DNA from: Pseudonocardia cypriaca | GTDB lineage: Bacteria; Actinomycetota; Actinomycetes; Mycobacteriales; Pseudonocardiaceae | Reading direction: 5' to 3' | NCBI RefSeq assembly: GCF_006717045.1 | Contig: NZ_VFPH01000002.1 | Span: forward strand, 1,426,001-1,490,000 | DNA: 64,000 nt | Shown here: piece after piece, positions 1-8,525 of the stretch | Position numbering within the stretch: the first letter of the stretch is position 1 | How the letters are laid out: each line of letters starts with the position of its first letter | Program-made: the position numbers and the translations under genes | Notes under the pieces: generated by a model | Databases searched by the model: none | What the model was told of the DNA's origin: nothing | The model's input: the letters and a program-made list of their open reading frames with translations, nothing else

Positions 1-53
1 CACCGGACCCGTCTCCGACGGACGGCTGTTGTTCATCTCGACCGATCCAAGAT

Positions 54-746
54 CTACGACTCGGCCCGAAGTCTCTCGAGCGTGGTGTGCACGTTCCGCT
101 CCGTGGCTGCGGCAGCGGCGTCGACGTCGCCATCGGCGATCGCATCGGCGAGCGCCCTGTGGGCGCCGTCGGAGTCCTCCAGCTCGGCCCGGGTGCGCAG
201 GCCCGCGTCCGCGACGAGATCGTTCGCGGCGCTGCGCAGTGCCCCGAGGAACGATCCGAAGACCTCGGAGAGCACGTCGTTGTGGGCGGCCGCGACGACC
301 GCGGTGTGGAACTCCAGATCGGCTTCGACCAGCGCGACCGGCGACGCAGCCGCGTCCCGCTTCGCGAGGGCGGCTCGTATCCGCTCCACGTCCTCCGCGG
401 TCCTGCGCCGGGCCGCGAGCTTGGCCGCCTCGACCTCGAGCCCGGCCCGCACCTCGTACACCTCGGCGATCGCGGCCCGTCGAAGGCTCTGTTCCAGCGC
501 GGGCAGCGGGGTTGCCGAGACGACGACCGTCCCGACGCCGTGCCGGGTCTCGAGCTGACCGATCGCGACCAGTGCGCGCATCGCCTCGCGCGCCGTCGGC
601 CTGCTCACCCCCAGCTGCTTGCTCAGCGCCAGTTCGCCGGGCACCCGACTGCCGACCGGCCACTCGCCGGACGCGAGCAGGCGCTGCAGCTCGCTGGTCG
701 CCTGCTCGACCAGCGAGCGGCGCTGTACCGCGCGTACCGCCAACAC
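54..746 (-). CDS. FCD-domain GntR family transcriptional regulator
   Basis: A 230-residue regulator. Residues 11-75 form a winged-helix GntR domain (GVSRPTAREAMRAL is the recognition region) and residues 90-225 form an all-helical FCD domain with the usual metal-ligand pattern (D143, H147 and later His residues). FadR-type FCD regulators bind small organic acids and release DNA. I chose the GTG at 746 because GGGACGGAG lies just upstream and the length then fits the family; the frame stays open further up but would run into leuA. It lies 38 bp downstream of leuA on the same strand, so co-transcription is likely. A matching operator-like site sits upstream of leuA. The ligand is unknown. Confidence 0.85.
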   Translation of the reverse strand: MLAVRAVQRRSLVEQATSELQRLLASGEWPVGSRVPGELALSKQLGVSRPTAREAMRALVAIGQLETRHGVGTVVVSATPLPALEQSLRRAAIAEVYEVRAGLEVEAAKLAARRRTAEDVERIRAALAKRDAAASPVALVEADLEFHTAVVAAAHNDVLSEVFGSFLGALRSAANDLVADAGLRTRAELEDSDGAHRALADAIADGDVDAAAAATERNVHTTLERLRAES

Positions 747-784
747 CGTCTCCGTCCCGGGTCCCAGCAGGCTCCGCGGCGAAC

Positions 785-2539
785 CTACAGTCCACTTCCG
801 GGCTTCTCGGGCGCGGCGCGGTTCACGGCCGAGATCACGGCGTGCACGGACGCCGTCAGCACCGAGGTGTCGAGGCCGACCCCCCACACGTCCGAGCCGT
901 CGACCCGGCACAGGGCGTACGCGGCTGCGCGGCTGTCCCGGGTGGGGGACGTCGCCTGCTGGTGGAAGTCGAGGATGTCGACGTCGATGCCGACGGCGCC
1001 CAGCGCGACCGCCAGGCCGGCCAGCGGTCCGGCCGCGGTTCCCTCCACTGCACGCACCGGCCCGCCCGTGCTCACCTGAGCCGCGAACAGGTGCCGGCCG
1101 TCGCGCAACGGCCACGTGCCCCAGTCACACAGCTGGACGGCGCCCTGCCGCGATGTCGTTCCGGGTTCCACGTACTCCCGCTGGAACGCCTTCCAGAGCT
1201 CGGCCGGGCTGATCTCGAGGCCGGTGCGGTCGGCGATCCGCTGGACGACCGCGGCGAAGTCGATCTGCAGGCGGCGCGGGAGGACGAGCCCGGCGTGGGA
1301 CTGGAGCAGGTAGGCGATGCCGCCCTTGCCGGACTGGCTGTTCACCCTGATCACGGCCTCGTAGTCGCGTCCGAGGTCCGCGGGGTCGATCGGCAGGTAC
1401 GGGATCTCCCACGGCAGGTCGGCTTCGGAGGTGCCGCGTGCTGCCGCGAGCGCCGCCTGCCGGGCGAACCCCTTCTTGATCGCGTCCTGGTGGGTGCCGG
1501 AGAAGGCGGTGTGGACGAGGTCGCCCGCGTAGGGGTGCCGCTCGTGCACCGAGATGCGGTTGCAGTGCTCGACGGTCCGCCTGATCCCGTCGATGTCGGA
1601 GAGGTCGATCCGCGGGTCGACGCCTTGCGTGTGCAGGTTGAGGGCGAGCGTCACCAGGTCGACGTTGCCGGTCCGCTCACCGTTGCCGAACAGGCACCCC
1701 TCGACGCGCTGCGCCCCGGCCATCACCGCCAGCTCGGCGCAGGCGACCCCCGTCCCGCGGTCGTTGTGCGGGTGCACGGAGAGGATGACCGAGTCACGGC
1801 GCTCCAGGTTCCGGTGCATGTACTCGATCTGGTCGGCGTAGACGTTGGGGGTGGAGACCTCGACGGTCGCGGGCAGGTTGTGGATCACCGGCCGGCCCGG
1901 GTCGGCGTCCCACAGCTCGGTCAGGCTGTTGCAGACCTCCAGGACGAAATCCGGCTCGGTGAGGTTGAAGACCTCCGGGGAGAACTCGAACCGCACGTCC
2001 CCGCCGTGCCCGTCGACCCCGCGTGCGATCCGCTCGGCGGCGTCCCGGATGCGGGCGTGCAGGGCGTCGCGGTCGAGACCGAGCACGGCGTCCCGCCACA
2101 ACGGCGCCGTCGCGGCGTACAGGTGCACCACGACCCGCGGTAGCCCGGCGATCGACGCGATCGTCCGGTCGATCAGCTCGGCCCGTGCCGGGGTGAAGAC
2201 CACGACGGTGACGTCGTCGGGGATGTCGCCGGCGGTGGCCAGCTCGCGCACGAAGTCGTACTCGATCTGGCTGGCCGAGGGGTAGGCGACCTCGATCTCG
2301 GTGTAGCCGATGCTCACCAGCCGGTCGAAGAACTGCCGTTTGCGGCTCAGATCCATGGGCTCCACGAGCGCCTGGTTGCCGTCGCGGAGGTCGACGGGGA
2401 CCCAGAGCGGCGCCGCGGTGATCCGCGCGTCGGGCCAGGTCCGCTCCGTCAGCGGGACGTCGACCCGCTCGTGCGCCGGGCGGTATCTGTGCGACGGCAT
2501 CGCACTCGGCCGTTGCCGGTTCCAGGAGGAATCACTCAC
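785..2539 (-). CDS. leuA: 2-isopropylmalate synthase
   Basis: Condenses acetyl-CoA with 2-oxoisovalerate, the first committed step of leucine synthesis. The protein is 584 residues. It shows the DRE-TIM metallolyase signature RDGNQAL (52-58), the HPHND metal site (256-260), the GNGERTGN motif (285-292) and a C-terminal LeuA dimer/regulatory domain (about 440-575, ending in a DGSDVWGVG-type segment) where leucine feedback acts. The start is GTG at 2539, or possibly ATG at 2500, which gives a shorter N-terminus; neither has a strong ribosome site. It is followed closely by a GntR regulator, an unusual partner for leuA. The family assignment is firm. Confidence 0.93.
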   Translation of the reverse strand: MSDSSWNRQRPSAMPSHRYRPAHERVDVPLTERTWPDARITAAPLWVPVDLRDGNQALVEPMDLSRKRQFFDRLVSIGYTEIEVAYPSASQIEYDFVRELATAGDIPDDVTVVVFTPARAELIDRTIASIAGLPRVVVHLYAATAPLWRDAVLGLDRDALHARIRDAAERIARGVDGHGGDVRFEFSPEVFNLTEPDFVLEVCNSLTELWDADPGRPVIHNLPATVEVSTPNVYADQIEYMHRNLERRDSVILSVHPHNDRGTGVACAELAVMAGAQRVEGCLFGNGERTGNVDLVTLALNLHTQGVDPRIDLSDIDGIRRTVEHCNRISVHERHPYAGDLVHTAFSGTHQDAIKKGFARQAALAAARGTSEADLPWEIPYLPIDPADLGRDYEAVIRVNSQSGKGGIAYLLQSHAGLVLPRRLQIDFAAVVQRIADRTGLEISPAELWKAFQREYVEPGTTSRQGAVQLCDWGTWPLRDGRHLFAAQVSTGGPVRAVEGTAAGPLAGLAVALGAVGIDVDILDFHQQATSPTRDSRAAAYALCRVDGSDVWGVGLDTSVLTASVHAVISAVNRAAPEKPGSGL

Positions 2540-2562
2540 GGCGCCAGAATGGCAGACCTCTG

Positions 2563-2575
2563 GTTGTAAGACAAC
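2563..2575. promoter_or_regulatory. FadR/FCD-type operator-like palindrome upstream of leuA
   Basis: GTTGTAAGACAAC is a perfect 5+3+5 palindrome and fits the TNGTNNNACNA pattern recognised by FCD-type GntR regulators. It lies 24 bp upstream of the leuA start and about 70 bp upstream of the divergent alditol oxidase gene. The regulator encoded just downstream of leuA is the obvious candidate ligand. Binding is inferred from the pattern only. Confidence 0.5.
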
Positions 2576-2645
2576 AAGACATCTACTCGATCACAGGTGG
2601 CAGCGGAGCTGGGTCAACCAGCGGGGAGTCGAATAGGTTCGTTCC

Positions 2646-3878
2646 ATGGTGACCGCGAACTGGGCCGGCAACGTCGTCTTCTCCTCGCGGGAGGTCCACC
2701 GGCCCGACTCGGTGGAGAAGCTGCAGGACCTGGTGGCGAGGAGCGACCGGGTCAGGGCCCTCGGCTCGGGGCACTCCTTCAGCCGGATCGCCGATACCGA
2801 CGGCGAGCACGTCACGCTCGCCGGGCTCCCGCCGGTCGTCGAGATCGACGAGAGCGCGGCCACCGCGCGCGTGTCGGCGGGCCTGCGGTACGGCGAGTTC
2901 ACCGGCCACCTGCACGAGGCCGGGTTCGCCCTGCCCAACCTGGGTTCGCTCCCGCACATCGCCGTGGCGGGCGCCTGCGCCACCGGGACCCACGGGTCCG
3001 GGCAGGGCAACGGGGCACTCGCCACGGCGGTCTCCGCCGTCGAGCTGGTGGGGGCGGACGGCGAGCTGCGCACGGTCCGCAGGGGCGACGCCGAGTTCCC
3101 CGGCTCGGTGGTGGCGCTCGGCGCGCTCGGCATTGTCACCACGCTCACGCTGGACCTGCGTCCGACGTTCGGCATCCGCCAGTGGATCTACGAGGGCCTC
3201 GCGCTGGAGGACGCCGAGGAGGCGCTGGCGGCCGGCTACAGCGTCAGCCTGTTCACCCACTGGGCGGGCGCCGGCTTCGAGCAGGTGTGGCTCAAGCAGC
3301 TCGACACCGACCCCGAGCCGCCCGTCGGCTGGCTCGGCGCGACGCGGGCCCCGGCGCCGGTGCACATGGTGCCCGGCGTGGACCCGCAGCACTGCACGCC
3401 GCAGCTCGGCGAGCCGGGGCCGTGGCACGAACGCCTGCCGCACTTCCGGCTCGCGTTCACCCCGAGCAGCGGCGACGAGCTGCAGTCGGAGTACTTCGTG
3501 CCGCGCGCCGCCCTCGCCGACGCCCTGCGCGCCGTCGACGCAGTCCGGCACCACCTGGCACCGGTGCTGCAGGTCTCGGAGATCCGCCTGGTGGCCGCCG
3601 ACGACCTGTGGCTATCCCCCGCCCAGGGCCGGGACACCGCGGCGCTGCACTTCACCTGGGTGCCCGACACCGCCGCCGTGCTGCCCGCGGTGGCCGCGCT
3701 GGAGTCGGCGCTCGCCGAGTTCGGCACCCGGCCGCACTGGGGCAAGGTGTTCGGCGTCGCCCCCGCCACCGTCGCCTCGCTGTGGCCCCACCTGAACGAC
3801 TTCGCGGCCCTGACGCTGAAGCACGACCCGGAAGGCAAGTTCCGCAACGCGATGCTGGAGACCTATCTGCCCCGCTGA
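2646..3878 (+). CDS. FAD-linked alditol (xylitol/sorbitol) oxidase
   Basis: A 410-residue flavoprotein of the VAO/PCMH fold. The N-terminal FAD-binding domain carries GSGHSF (41-46), where the histidine is expected to hold FAD covalently, followed by GSLPHIAVAGACATGTHGSG, the phosphate-binding stretch. The C-terminal part is an ALO-type domain ending HWGKVF...HLNDF. Length and motifs match actinobacterial alditol oxidase (AldO), which oxidises xylitol or sorbitol at the terminal carbon with release of hydrogen peroxide. Arabinono-lactone or gulono-lactone oxidase is the alternative. No signal peptide is seen, so it is cytoplasmic. It converges on the next gene with a 16-bp overlap. Promoter control may be shared with leuA through the palindrome between them. 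Confidence 0.85.
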   Translation: MVTANWAGNVVFSSREVHRPDSVEKLQDLVARSDRVRALGSGHSFSRIADTDGEHVTLAGLPPVVEIDESAATARVSAGLRYGEFTGHLHEAGFALPNLGSLPHIAVAGACATGTHGSGQGNGALATAVSAVELVGADGELRTVRRGDAEFPGSVVALGALGIVTTLTLDLRPTFGIRQWIYEGLALEDAEEALAAGYSVSLFTHWAGAGFEQVWLKQLDTDPEPPVGWLGATRAPAPVHMVPGVDPQHCTPQLGEPGPWHERLPHFRLAFTPSSGDELQSEYFVPRAALADALRAVDAVRHHLAPVLQVSEIRLVAADDLWLSPAQGRDTAALHFTWVPDTAAVLPAVAALESALAEFGTRPHWGKVFGVAPATVASLWPHLNDFAALTLKHDPEGKFRNAMLETYLPR

Positions 3879-4300
3879 CCACCGTCGAGGATCCGCGTGG
3901 CCTCCGCGAGCGCCGCCTCCTGGTCGAACCTCTCGGCCTGCCACGTCGTCGAGCGGACCGAACCGCTGGTGCGGTAGCGGCGCATCGTCGCGACGTGGAG
4001 GGGCAGCCCGACCCAGCGGCGCATCGCCCGGACGTCGGTCCACACCGACAGGGAACCGACCTTGCGCCTGAGCGGGTCGGTCCACAGGTGGACGCCGACC
4101 GCTCCCGGCACCGCGTACCAACCGAGGCCGAGGCGCCATCCCGTCCGGGCGATACCCGGCAGCGACCGCAGCGAGTGCATGGTGAAGTCGGTCAGGCTCA
4201 CGACCACCGCCCCGTCCGTGGCAGCCTCGGGGCCCGGCTGCCACGGGAACCAGACGCGGCTGGACAGCGAGGCAGCCGCACGGGCGGGATTCGTATGCAC
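3863..4300 (-). CDS. conserved hypothetical protein, possibly a DUF3291-type monooxygenase fold
   Basis: 145 residues, starting at GTG 4300. No motif identifies a function. The sequence has a tryptophan- and arginine-rich core (SLSVWTDVRAMRRWVG, HVATMRRYRTSG), as seen in small proteins of the dimeric alpha-beta barrel/monooxygenase type, but this is only a resemblance. It starts 11 bp after the MFS exporter stop codon, so it is probably co-transcribed with it. Its 3' end overlaps the convergent alditol oxidase gene by 16 bp. Confidence 0.65.
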   Translation of the reverse strand: MHTNPARAAASLSSRVWFPWQPGPEAATDGAVVVSLTDFTMHSLRSLPGIARTGWRLGLGWYAVPGAVGVHLWTDPLRRKVGSLSVWTDVRAMRRWVGLPLHVATMRRYRTSGSVRSTTWQAERFDQEAALAEATRILDGGQRGR

Positions 4301-4311
4301 CCGCCGATCGT

Positions 4312-5535
4312 CTACACCTGCATATCATCTGTCAAGGACGGCTGCGCCGAATCCGCCTCGACCACCGGCGGCGTCAGGTTCCTGGTCGCCCAGGCGACCG
4401 CCACCGCGATCACCGCGATGACCAGGCCGGGGAGCACCACGGACGACGCGGTGGAGCGTTCGATCGCCACACCGCCTGCGAACGACCCGAACGCGATCCC
4501 GACGTTGACGGCGGACGCCGGCAGCGACTGCGCCAGCGCGCCACCGGGTCCGGCCAGGCTCACGACGCGGTACTGCAGGGAGGGCGCCATGCCCATGCCG
4601 AACAGGCCCATGGCGAGCACCGCCACCGCCGCCAGCAGCGCGACCGCGCCCATGAGGTGCAGCACCGCCAGTGCGGCCGTCACCCCGATGGACCCGACGA
4701 TCAGCGTCCGGGCGGCGCTCCGGTCGGCGAACCGGCCGCCGCTCATCGAGCCGACCGCCGTCGCCACGCCGTAGGCCAGCAGGAACACGCTGATCCACGG
4801 GCCGGAGACCCCGGTGACCGTCTCCAGGAACGGCACGATGTAGGTCAGTGCCGTGTAGATCGCGGCGAACACCAGGACGTGCAGCACCAGCACGGCGAGC
4901 ACCCGAGGGGCGAACGCGTACTTGGCCTGGGAACCCGCTCCGCCGCCGCTGCTGGGCACGGACGGGACCACCGCCAGTGTGGCGATCAGCGCGACGACGC
5001 TGACCACGACGATCGCGACGAACGATCCGCGCCATCCCAGCAGCTGGCCGGCCAGCGTGCCCAGCGGCACCCCCAGCGCGGCCGACACGGTGACACCGGA
5101 GACGACCACCGAGATCGCCCGGCCCATCCGCTCCGGCGGCACGACGGAGATGCCGACCCCGAACGCGGCGGCGATGAACAGGCCCTGGAAGGCGCCGGTG
5201 CCGACCCGGGCCGTGAGGAACAGCCCGTAGCTCGCGGTCAGCACCGTGACCAGGTTGGCCAGGATGAACAGCAGGAGCGCGCCCGCGAGGACAAGCCGTT
5301 TGTCCAACCTGATCGTGAGCGCCGCCAGGAGCGGCCCGCCGATGGCCAGGCCGAGCGCGTAGCCGGTCACCGAGGCGCCTGCGGCGGGGATGGATACCTG
5401 CAGATCGGCGGCGATCACGTTCAGCACGCCGACCACGAGCAGCTCGGCCGTGCCGAGTACGAACATCCCGAGGAACAGCGTGGCGAGGACGAGGTTCGCC
5501 CTGCCTCCGCTCATCACAGCTTGCTGGTTGCTCAT
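4312..5535 (-). CDS. MFS transporter, AraJ/Cml-type drug or sugar exporter
   Basis: 407 residues with twelve predicted membrane segments. The early motif GTAELLVVGVLNVIAADL and the RVGTGAFQGLFIAAAF segment are typical of the arabinose-efflux/chloramphenicol-resistance branch of the major facilitator superfamily. It probably exports a small molecule by proton antiport; the substrate is unknown. The ATG at 5535 is preferred because GGAAGG lies 5 bases upstream. A GTG two codons earlier overlaps that ribosome site and cannot be used with it. A second exporter of the same family lies at 52.8-54.0 kb. Confidence 0.88.
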   Translation of the reverse strand: MSNQQAVMSGGRANLVLATLFLGMFVLGTAELLVVGVLNVIAADLQVSIPAAGASVTGYALGLAIGGPLLAALTIRLDKRLVLAGALLLFILANLVTVLTASYGLFLTARVGTGAFQGLFIAAAFGVGISVVPPERMGRAISVVVSGVTVSAALGVPLGTLAGQLLGWRGSFVAIVVVSVVALIATLAVVPSVPSSGGGAGSQAKYAFAPRVLAVLVLHVLVFAAIYTALTYIVPFLETVTGVSGPWISVFLLAYGVATAVGSMSGGRFADRSAARTLIVGSIGVTAALAVLHLMGAVALLAAVAVLAMGLFGMGMAPSLQYRVVSLAGPGGALAQSLPASAVNVGIAFGSFAGGVAIERSTASSVVLPGLVIAVIAVAVAWATRNLTPPVVEADSAQPSLTDDMQV

Positions 5536-5588
5536 GTGCACCTTCCGGGTTGGTCCACATCGAGACCAGCCGCCGGAGCGGAACCCGT

Positions 5589-5613
5589 CACCGCCGCCCG
5601 AGATCAGGCGGTG
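5589..5613 (-). terminator. possible hairpin terminator after the FAH-family gene
   Basis: CACCGCC and GGCGGTG form a perfect 7-bp stem around an 11-base loop, 23 bases past the stop codon of the leftward FAH-family gene and upstream of the MFS gene. There is no U-tract, so termination is tentative. Confidence 0.3.
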
Positions 5614-5635
5614 GCGTGTGTCACATGGCGGTCGG

Positions 5636-6472
5636 CTACCCCTGGACCACCGGGTTGGTCAGCACGCCGACGCCCGGGATGCGGCACTCGGCCACCGTGC
5701 CGGGGCGGATGTGCACCGCCCCCGGGGTGCCCGTGGAGATGATGTCGCCCGGGTACAGCGGCATCACCGCGCTGTGGAAGCTCACCAGGAACTGCGGCGA
5801 GTAGCGCATCCGCGAGACGGTGTTGCTGCGGTGCACCTTCCCGTCCAGCACGGTGCTGACCTCGACGGCGGCCAGGTCGCCCACCTCGGCGACCGGCACG
5901 ATCTGCGGCCCGAACGAGAAGAAGCCGGGGAAGTTCTTGGAGCGGGTGAGGAAGCGCGGGTTGCGCTCCAGGATGTCCTCGGCCGTCTGGTCGAGCACGG
6001 TGGTGACGCCGAAGACGAAGTCGAGCGCATCTTCCTCGCGCACGTCGCGGCAGTAGCGCCCGATCACGAGCCCCAGCTCGGCCTCGGCGGTGGTGCGGGA
6101 GCTCTGCGGCGGGATGGGGATCTCCTCGCCCGGGCCGATCACGGTGTGGTCGCCCTTGATGAACGACGCAGGCTCGTCGGGGACCTGCTCGGAGAGGTCG
6201 GCGGCGTGGTCGACGTAGTTCAGCCCGATGCCCCAGATCAGCCGCGGGTGCCGGTAGGGCGCGCCGAACGCCACCGACGCCTCCGGCACGAACAGCGCGT
6301 CGGCGGCGGACTCGACCGCCTTCGCCAGCTCGCCCACGCGGTCCTCGACGAGGACGGCGCGGACGTCGCCTGCGTACCCGGGCAGCAGGTCGGGGACGCG
6401 GGCGACGCCGCGGGCGGGGTCGACGACGGCTGCGACCTCGGTCCCGTCGAGGCGGATGCTGGCCAGACGCAT
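5636..6472 (-). CDS. fumarylacetoacetate hydrolase family protein
   Basis: 278 residues of the FAH fold. An N-terminal region of about 65 residues precedes the catalytic domain, which has the metal-binding E-x-E (TTAEAELGLVIGR), the FGVTTVLDQTAED segment and the PGDIISTGTPGAV glycine-rich signature. Relatives cleave C-C bonds in 2-oxo acids or act as 2-hydroxyhepta-2,4-diene-1,7-dioate isomerases or oxaloacetate decarboxylases; the substrate cannot be read from sequence. The second ATG (6472) is preferred because GGAG sits 7 bases upstream of it but only about one base from the first ATG. It is cytoplasmic and stands alone between two unrelated genes. Confidence 0.87.
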   Translation of the reverse strand: MRLASIRLDGTEVAAVVDPARGVARVPDLLPGYAGDVRAVLVEDRVGELAKAVESAADALFVPEASVAFGAPYRHPRLIWGIGLNYVDHAADLSEQVPDEPASFIKGDHTVIGPGEEIPIPPQSSRTTAEAELGLVIGRYCRDVREEDALDFVFGVTTVLDQTAEDILERNPRFLTRSKNFPGFFSFGPQIVPVAEVGDLAAVEVSTVLDGKVHRSNTVSRMRYSPQFLVSFHSAVMPLYPGDIISTGTPGAVHIRPGTVAECRIPGVGVLTNPVVQG

Positions 6473-6533
6473 GCTCATGCTCCAGTTGTCTCACGGATGG
6501 GGCGCGGGCAGGTCGTCGGGTTCCGGTACCCCC

Positions 6534-7394
6534 TCAGCCCCGGGGTGCGCCCGTCGCTCCCGCGGGGAACTCCTCGACCCCGAGTACCCGCAACAGCTCC
6601 AGCCGCTCGCGGGTGTCGGCGTCCGCAGGGGTGAGCACGAGCAGCTGCTGGCGCTGATCGGGGGTCACGAGGGTCTCGCAGTCCATCAGCAGGGGGCCGA
6701 CTCGCGGATGCAGGAAGGTCTTGCGGTCGGCGCGCCGGACCGCGACCTCGTGTTCGGCCCAGAGCCGGCGGAAGTCGGCGCTCGCGGCCTGCAGCCGCTC
6801 GACGAGACCGGTGACCTCCGCGTCGCCGGACCGGCGGCCTGCCGCAGCGCGGAGGTCGGCCACGACCGCGCGGGCCTGGTGCTGGTGCTCCTCGGGCGGG
6901 CGGGCCGCGCGGACCGCGGGTTCGGTGAACCAGCGGTACGCGGTGTAGCGGCGGTCGCCGGAGAAGCCGGTGTGGTCGCCTGCCAGTAGGACGGATGCCC
7001 GGTTCTGCGCGAGCACCTCGCCCAGGTCCGACACCACCAGCGCCGGGGTGTCGCCGAGCAGGTCGAGCATCCGCAGGAGGCCGGCGCGAGCAAGGCGGGC
7101 CACCCCGTCGGCGGGCGGGGGCCGGTGGCCCGCCAGGTGGAACAGGTGGTCGCGCTCGTCGTCCGACAGGCGCAGCGCCCTGGCCAGCGCACCGAGCAGC
7201 TGCGTCGACGGCTGGCTGCTGCGGCCCTGCTCGAGGCGCACGACGTAGTCGACGGACATGCCGGCGAGCATGGCCACCTCCTCCCGGCGCAGACCGGCGG
7301 TGCGGCGGCGGGGGCCGTCGGCGATGCCGACCTCGGCCGGGCGGATCGCCTCGCGGCGGCGGCGCAGGAAGTCGGCGAGCTGGTCACGCTGCAC
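6534..7394 (-). CDS. XRE-family regulator with MmyB-like ligand-binding domain
   Basis: 286 residues. Residues 5-75 are a helix-turn-helix domain of the XRE type (RRTAGLRREEVAMLAGMSVD, then RLEQGR), followed by a C-terminal MmyB-like domain of about 170 residues, common in actinobacteria and thought to bind a small hydrophobic ligand. I chose the GTG at 7394 because AGGAG lies upstream. A longer frame exists but would run into the divergent aldo/keto reductase gene 101 bp away. In this arrangement the regulator commonly controls the divergent reductase. That is context, not proof. Confidence 0.88.
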   Translation of the reverse strand: MQRDQLADFLRRRREAIRPAEVGIADGPRRRTAGLRREEVAMLAGMSVDYVVRLEQGRSSQPSTQLLGALARALRLSDDERDHLFHLAGHRPPPADGVARLARAGLLRMLDLLGDTPALVVSDLGEVLAQNRASVLLAGDHTGFSGDRRYTAYRWFTEPAVRAARPPEEHQHQARAVVADLRAAAGRRSGDAEVTGLVERLQAASADFRRLWAEHEVAVRRADRKTFLHPRVGPLLMDCETLVTPDQRQQLLVLTPADADTRERLELLRVLGVEEFPAGATGAPRG

Positions 7395-7495
7395 GACCCC
7401 ATGCTCCTCGCGGCCTGCGACCCGATCCAGGGAGCGGCTCTCCCACGATCGACGCTCCGCTCCCGCGACGCCTCCCACCGGCACAGAGTGGGGAC

Positions 7496-8494
7496 ATGAC
7501 CCCGACACGAACCCTGGGCCGCACCGGCCCGACCGTCTCCGCACTGGGCCTCGGCGCGATGGGCATGTCCGGCGGGTACGGCGCGGCCGACCGTACGGAG
7601 AGCATCGCCACCGTGCATGCGGCCTTGGAGGCGGGCGTCACGCTGATCGACACGGGCGACTTCTACGGCATGGGCCACAACGAGCTGCTGCTCGCCGAGG
7701 CGCTGCGCGGGCGGGATCGCGACAGCTACGTGCTGAGCGTCAAGTTCGGCCAGATGCGCGGCCCGGGCCCGGCGTTCGGCGGGCAGGACGGACGTCCCGA
7801 GGCCGTTCGGAACTTCCTGGCCTACTCGCTGACGCGGCTGGGTGTCGACCACGTCGACGTCTACCGCCCGGCTCGCCTGGACCCGGCGGTGCCGATCGAG
7901 GAGACGGTGGGCGCGATCAAGGAGATGATCGACGCCGGGTACGTGCGACACCTCGGCCTCTCCGAGGTCGACGCCGCCACGATCCGCCGCGCGCACGCCG
8001 TGCACCCGGTCGCCGACCTGCAGATCGAGTACTCGCTCCTGTCCCGCGCGGTGGAGGCGGACGTGCTGCCCGCGCTGCGGGAGCTGGGCATCGGCATGAC
8101 CGCGTACGGCGTTCTCGGCCGCGGCCTCCTCTCGGGGCACTGGAGCGCAGGCCACGTCGCAGGCCCCGGCGACATGCGCGCCATCAGCCCGCGGTTCTCG
8201 AGCGAGAACGTGGAGCACAACCTCCGCCTGGTGGAGGGGCTGCGCGGGGTCGCAGCGGCGAGGGGCTGCACGGTCGCCCAGCTGGCCATCGCATGGGTGG
8301 CCGCACAGGGCTCCGACATCGTGCCGCTGGTCGGCGCGCGCACCCGCGAGCGGCTGGCCGAGGCGCTGCCCGCGGCGGAGCTGGACCTCACCGCGGACGA
8401 CCTCGCCGAGCTGGCGAAGGCGGTGCCCGCCGGGGCGGCGCGCGGCGACCGCTACCCGTCCGCGTTCATGTCCGGGCTCGGCGTGGGCAACTGA
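7496..8494 (+). CDS. aldo/keto reductase, catalytic His replaced
   Basis: 332 residues forming a TIM barrel for NADPH-dependent carbonyl reduction. It starts at ATG 7496. The family signatures are clear: LGLGAMGMSG near the N-terminus, IDTGDFYG with D52 and Y57, and K83 of the catalytic tetrad. The fourth member, normally a histidine in the Y-x-x-H-R-x-D stretch, is alanine here (YRPARLDP, A126). I believe a subgroup of these enzymes shares this change, so the gene is not obviously dead. It is divergent from the XRE regulator, which probably controls it. Confidence 0.87.
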   Translation: MTPTRTLGRTGPTVSALGLGAMGMSGGYGAADRTESIATVHAALEAGVTLIDTGDFYGMGHNELLLAEALRGRDRDSYVLSVKFGQMRGPGPAFGGQDGRPEAVRNFLAYSLTRLGVDHVDVYRPARLDPAVPIEETVGAIKEMIDAGYVRHLGLSEVDAATIRRAHAVHPVADLQIEYSLLSRAVEADVLPALRELGIGMTAYGVLGRGLLSGHWSAGHVAGPGDMRAISPRFSSENVEHNLRLVEGLRGVAAARGCTVAQLAIAWVAAQGSDIVPLVGARTRERLAEALPAAELDLTADDLAELAKAVPAGAARGDRYPSAFMSGLGVGN

Positions 8495-8525
8495 CTCCGC
8501 GGTCCTGGCCCCGCCGTGCCGGCGT

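Noticed and set aside
29..2143. Long open frame of about 700 codons on the plus strand opposite leuA and the GntR gene
   Set aside because: It is arginine- and proline-rich antisense to two clear genes, a common artefact of high-GC DNA.
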